A DNA stretch of 64,000 nt from JAHDHW01 sp965220465 (GTDB lineage: Bacteria; Bacteroidota; Bacteroidia; Chitinophagales; Saprospiraceae): NCBI GenBank assembly GCA_965220465.1, contig CBDCPZ010000021.1, positions 1-64,000 on the forward strand, read 5' to 3'. Position numbers and translations under genes: made by a program. This document shows, in pieces, positions 60,702-64,000 of this stretch (its first letter is position 1; every line of letters starts with the position of its first letter). The notes under the pieces were generated by a model. The model ran no database searches, was not told the DNA's origin, and was given only the letters and a program-made list of their open reading frames with translations.

Positions 60702-63700
60702 CTAATTTCTGATAATTTTAATCAACCGGTTAAAATCTTTATGATCAAACCGGACAAAATAGATTCCGGAAGGATAAGCGTATAAGGACATTTGCCCGGT
60801 TAAAACGCCATTGTAATTGGCCAATCTGCCTCGTTGGACTATTTTTCCAAGTTCATCAATAATTTCTACTTTAAGTGTACTCAAATTTTCAAACCCTTCT
60901 ATTTGAATTTGAAAAACACCATCCGTTGGATTAGGATAAATTTTAGTCGATTTTCCAAATACAGTTTTGCTAATGCCAACCATCAAATCAACAGTAACTT
61001 GCATCGTAAGCAAACAACCTAAACTATCTTGAACGACCACTTCGTAATCGCCTGGACCAATATCATTAAATACATTTTCGTCTTGAAAAGTTGCTCCTCC
61101 ATCTACGCTATAACTAAATGGTGAATTTCCATTCGTAACTTGAATTGTGATTGAACCATCTTTTATTTCTTCAGAAGTCGCATCTTCAACTGTTACCGAA
61201 AATTCCAGTGTACAGGTTGCTACTTCTATTTCCAACTCATAAGTACATTGATTTGCATCGGAAACTACGACATTATAAATGCCACCTGGAAGGCCACTAA
61301 ATAAGGGGTTACTTTGAAAAACATTTCCGCCATCATTACTATATTGGAAGGGAGGAGTGCCATTTGAAGGAACAATATTTATTACTCCATCATTTGCACC
61401 AGACTCACTTTCGTTCATCGCAAAAGCCTCCGCGCTCAGACTACACACAAATGGAACACAAAATTCATTGGTTTCGATAAATCCAAAATTAGGAATGAGT
61501 AAAGAAGCCAGTACGACTCCGTTTCCATCACTTATCGTATAATCCCCTTCAACTCCAAAAAACTGGATCCCGTCGCCGGCAGAGTCAAAAATCACGAAAG
61601 AATAACACCCATCTGCAAGGCACCAACTTTCCTCATACAATGTTTGATTTGAACCATAAGGGCCTCCTGAAAATATCACCGTACCAAGTTCATCTCTAAG
61701 CTCCCAGGTTGTTTCGTAAGGATAATTATCTGTAATCAATTCAAATAGAACAGAACCTCCCTCGGTAACCGCTTCAAAATTTCGGCTCAAAGTATCATTT
61801 TCCATATCCTCATCTACGATTCCATTCGGAGAATCGGAGAATACGAGAAATGAATTTGTCCCGTTACTCAAAGGATCAAGCAAAAAGTAAATGGTATCAG
61901 ATTCTCCATTTAAAAGACTACCCGTCCAATCGTATATAGTAGCCCCTGTCGCATTTAAGTCCCAGTTTATATTCACTTCTGTGAGTTTTTCAAAACCAAT
62001 ATTTGTCAAAACCACTCCAACGTTTTTAGTGGTGTCACAAATCGTTTCATCCAACCCTAAAAACTTGGTAATGGCCGCATCATATCGGGTAGTTTTGGAA
62101 ACTATTCTTCGAAGCGTATCATTTAAAATATTTTCATCATTTAATAAAGTGGTGAAAATTTTGAAATCATAATCTCCAATGACCGACATATCAACAGTTG
62201 GAGTAAACGTATGGTAATAAACACTATCTGGTTCTAATATCACGGAAACGGTATCAATTACCGCAGGATTTTCTTCAAAAACAAATCCTATTTCGAATTC
62301 AGATTGTGTTTCCAATCCAAAGTTTTTTATCGCAACCTGAACAGGTTCGCTAACGGTAAGGAAGGCTGAATTTTGAGGGGTAATCAATTCCAATGGTCCG
62401 ATATCTATGGTATCTCTTCTTAAAAGAAAGGAAACAATTTTTGTCCCCCAAATTCCATCATTTTTCATATATTCACCTGTAAACCAAAAAGTTCGGCCAT
62501 CATTTTCATCAACAGTCATCATCGAATAATCCCCCCATCGGCTACCCGGATTAAAGCTCAATCCGGTCGCAAACTCATATTCATCGACAGTCATTTCTCC
62601 AAGAGGGTCACTAAATCTTCTTCCGGTATACATCAACGAAAGATTTTTATCTGGTCCCATAACAGAATAGGCCAAACCGATATTTCCAGCGGCATCGATT
62701 GCAATACTCCCCATAAACCGATGATTGTTGTCCGGTGACAGAGTTCCTTCCTGATAAATTTCCCATTGACCACCGAAAGGCTTCCGAAGTTCATACCATC
62801 TAACACCTGCCAGATTATTTCCATCTGCATTGACGACAAAATTCAACACCATGGATTCATGGCTTCCAAAATTGCGATAATTAACCCTATGCATCAATAC
62901 TTGTTGTAAAGCTGAAACCAGGTTGCCGTTTGACTGAGCTAAACAATTAAATATATCGCCTTGACAAACTTCACTATCAAAGGGAGTGGTTGGTAATTCG
63001 ATTGGGCCGGTTACGGTTGAATTGTTTGCATTGTCCCAGTCAACTAAAATTTCCCAAACTTCCAACTTATCAACTCCTCCATCCCAAGCATCATCATACA
63101 TTCTTACAACATATTGCGGACTGCCCGGAGGCGGTGGATTCATAGCTCCATCCCAATCTGCAGCAGTTGCTACTTGAAAAGCGGTACCTGTTCCATCATT
63201 AAACTTTGGAACGCCTAATCTTTGCATACTGACACTAGATTCGCCATTGAGCATTGCTTCACGATCTAATGCGTATACAGGGATATTATTATCTGCCAAT
63301 TCGTTTGTTGTAATATAATAGGCATTATGCCAAATTCCATATTTCGGGTAATCAGGAAGATCGACAGGTGATTGAAATTCATAGGCGTAAAAACTACCAA
63401 AAGGATCATTGGTTTCAGAAACAGCAACCAACATGGTACTAAAATCAGTCGCAAGTTCAGAAAACAACCACCGGTCTGCTCCTTGATCGTACAACACCAC
63501 CGGATCTCCCAAACCTGATAGGCCAAAATCTTCCCATAAAGTATTGAAACTTGCAGGCCCGTAAAGCAAATTACCTTCTTTATCAAAAATCTTAAATACG
63601 GAACCGCCTCCGTTGGTTACTTGAATATAATGCTCCGGGCTTACATCTCCATTTGTATCAGGAGGCGAAATTTGTTGAGCTTCATTGGCATTAATTCCTT

Positions 63701-64000
63701 CAATGTTAATAATTGGTTCGACCGGAAAAGCGTTGCTGGTAAAGCCAGCTAATTGACGCAATGGATCCATTCCCTGTGGTAGTGCTGATGGATTGTTTTT
63801 TTCCATCAAAGTATTGTTTTTGAAGTTTTCGGGAGCTTTGGGATAGTTCTTCTTTTTGGTTTGTTTCTTAATGTTATTATTTGGCGGAGCAACGGCAGAT
63901 TTATCATGAAGAGGTGTCGTCTTTCCTAAATATCTAACTTCTGAAGTTTGCGCACCCGTGTAGATTTCAGTTTGTGCAAACAGGTTTGAGGTAAAAAAAG
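60702..64000 (-). CDS. Secreted cargo protein with T9SS type A signal, N-terminus beyond the window
   Basis: At least 1098 codons; the frame stays open to base 64000, so the start lies outside. The upstream codons read FFTSNLFAQ, the end of a signal peptide, then TEIYTGAQTSEVRYLG, so little is missing. The first 480 or so residues are a beta-propeller-like region opening with EGINANEAQQISPPDTNGD and YKIFD-like stretches (GGGSVFKIFDKEGN; AYSVMGPDKNLSLMYTG). The middle has CARDB-like sandwiches (ITPQNSAFLTVSEPVQVAIKN), then two SprB-type repeats (about 860-945). The end is a type A sorting domain (KIYPNPTDGVFQIQI ... SGIYFVRFDHK). A start at 63809 would drop the signal peptide and is rejected. 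Confidence 0.85.
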   Translation of the reverse strand, partial: FFTSNLFAQTEIYTGAQTSEVRYLGKTTPLHDKSAVAPPNNNIKKQTKKKNYPKAPENFKNNTLMEKNNPSALPQGMDPLRQLAGFTSNAFPVEPIINIEGINANEAQQISPPDTNGDVSPEHYIQVTNGGGSVFKIFDKEGNLLYGPASFNTLWEDFGLSGLGDPVVLYDQGADRWLFSELATDFSTMLVAVSETNDPFGSFYAYEFQSPVDLPDYPKYGIWHNAYYITTNELADNNIPVYALDREAMLNGESSVSMQRLGVPKFNDGTGTAFQVATAADWDGAMNPPPPGSPQYVVRMYDDAWDGGVDKLEVWEILVDWDNANNSTVTGPIELPTTPFDSEVCQGDIFNCLAQSNGNLVSALQQVLMHRVNYRNFGSHESMVLNFVVNADGNNLAGVRWYELRKPFGGQWEIYQEGTLSPDNNHRFMGSIAIDAAGNIGLAYSVMGPDKNLSLMYTGRRFSDPLGEMTVDEYEFATGLSFNPGSRWGDYSMMTVDENDGRTFWFTGEYMKNDGIWGTKIVSFLLRRDTIDIGPLELITPQNSAFLTVSEPVQVAIKNFGLETQSEFEIGFVFEENPAVIDTVSVILEPDSVYYHTFTPTVDMSVIGDYDFKIFTTLLNDENILNDTLRRIVSKTTRYDAAITKFLGLDETICDTTKNVGVVLTNIGFEKLTEVNINWDLNATGATIYDWTGSLLNGESDTIYFLLDPLSNGTNSFLVFSDSPNGIVDEDMENDTLSRNFEAVTEGGSVLFELITDNYPYETTWELRDELGTVIFSGGPYGSNQTLYEESWCLADGCYSFVIFDSAGDGIQFFGVEGDYTISDGNGVVLASLLIPNFGFIETNEFCVPFVCSLSAEAFAMNESESGANDGVINIVPSNGTPPFQYSNDGGNVFQSNPLFSGLPGGIYNVVVSDANQCTYELEIEVATCTLEFSVTVEDATSEEIKDGSITIQVTNGNSPFSYSVDGGATFQDENVFNDIGPGDYEVVVQDSLGCLLTMQVTVDLMVGISKTVFGKSTKIYPNPTDGVFQIQIEGFENLSTLKVEIIDELGKIVQRGRLANYNGVLTGQMSLYAYPSGIYFVRFDHKDFNRLIKIIRN

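Noticed and set aside
1..64000. tRNA, rRNA, riboswitch and plasmid-origin features
   Set aside because: None of the gaps showed a cloverleaf, conserved rRNA words, a known riboswitch core or replication genes by eye; a covariance-model search would be decisive.

Overview
The window is a join of two unrelated genomes. Bases 1 to about 2825 look like animal DNA, most simply that of a sponge or other marine-invertebrate host. They hold a decayed reverse-transcriptase gene, a MITE-like element with terminal inverted repeats and TA ends, dispersed repeats and a probable spliced exon, and no bacterial gene. From about 2825 to 64000 the DNA is bacterial and belongs to the Bacteroidota. The evidence is type IX secretion (T9SS) sorting domains of types A and B, gliding ABC transporter genes gldA/gldF/gldG, a fused SecDF, a PorE-like OmpA protein, a dinB-dnaE2 pair and promoters of the TAnnTTTG type. 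A Saprospiraceae-like member is my best guess, but rank below phylum is inference. The join cuts the C-terminal half off a DnaE-type polymerase and lies exactly at the end of a 60-bp host repeat, so an assembly chimera is more likely than real integration.

Layout. 2.8-5.4 kb: dinB-dnaE2 translesion operon with a strong promoter and an overlapping dyad. 5.5-10.4 kb: GlsB-like membrane protein, OMPLA-type phospholipase, TPR-linked adenylate cyclase, GT-C-like membrane protein. 10.4-17 kb: secreted glucose/sorbosone dehydrogenase-like T9SS cargo, then a DUF4956-CotH/beta-helix pair. 17-21.5 kb: coiled-coil membrane protein plus lipoprotein phosphoesterase, thioredoxin-like protein, ubiX, folC. 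21.5-24.2 kb: exbB-exbD-exbD-tonB energy-transduction operon. 24.5-28.3 kb: fadN-fadA beta-oxidation pair. 28.4-37.7 kb: two giant secreted proteins (14 FG-GAP repeats; a 1539-residue type B cargo) flanking a small holin-like membrane protein. 37.9-40.8 kb: pntAA-pntAB-pntB transhydrogenase. 40.9-43.9 kb: DUF368-aroE-proline dehydrogenase. 44-50.7 kb: gldA-unknown-gldF-gldG-DUF4340-zinc phospholipase/nuclease-like. 51-54.3 kb: DUF547 lipoprotein, small lipoprotein, 2-hydroxyacid dehydrogenase, BON-LysM protein. 54.7-64 kb: secDF, an array of four 167-bp repeats, a PorE-like protein, and a T9SS cargo open to the right edge.

Much of the content serves export to the cell surface: SecDF for crossing the inner membrane, a PorE-like protein and the Gld ABC transporter for T9SS and gliding, TonB/ExbBD for outer-membrane energy supply, and four large cargo proteins carrying C-terminal sorting signals.

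Less ordinary features are the host-bacterium join, the repeat array in which every unit has a hairpin plus T9 tract, a 7-bp (AGTTTGA)n repeat found in two operon gaps and also in frame inside a lipoprotein gene, a promoter-operator arrangement before dinB, two genes predicted to be leaderless or nearly so, and a large imperfect inverted repeat between fadN and fadA. No rRNA, tRNA, CRISPR array or bacterial insertion sequence was recognised.
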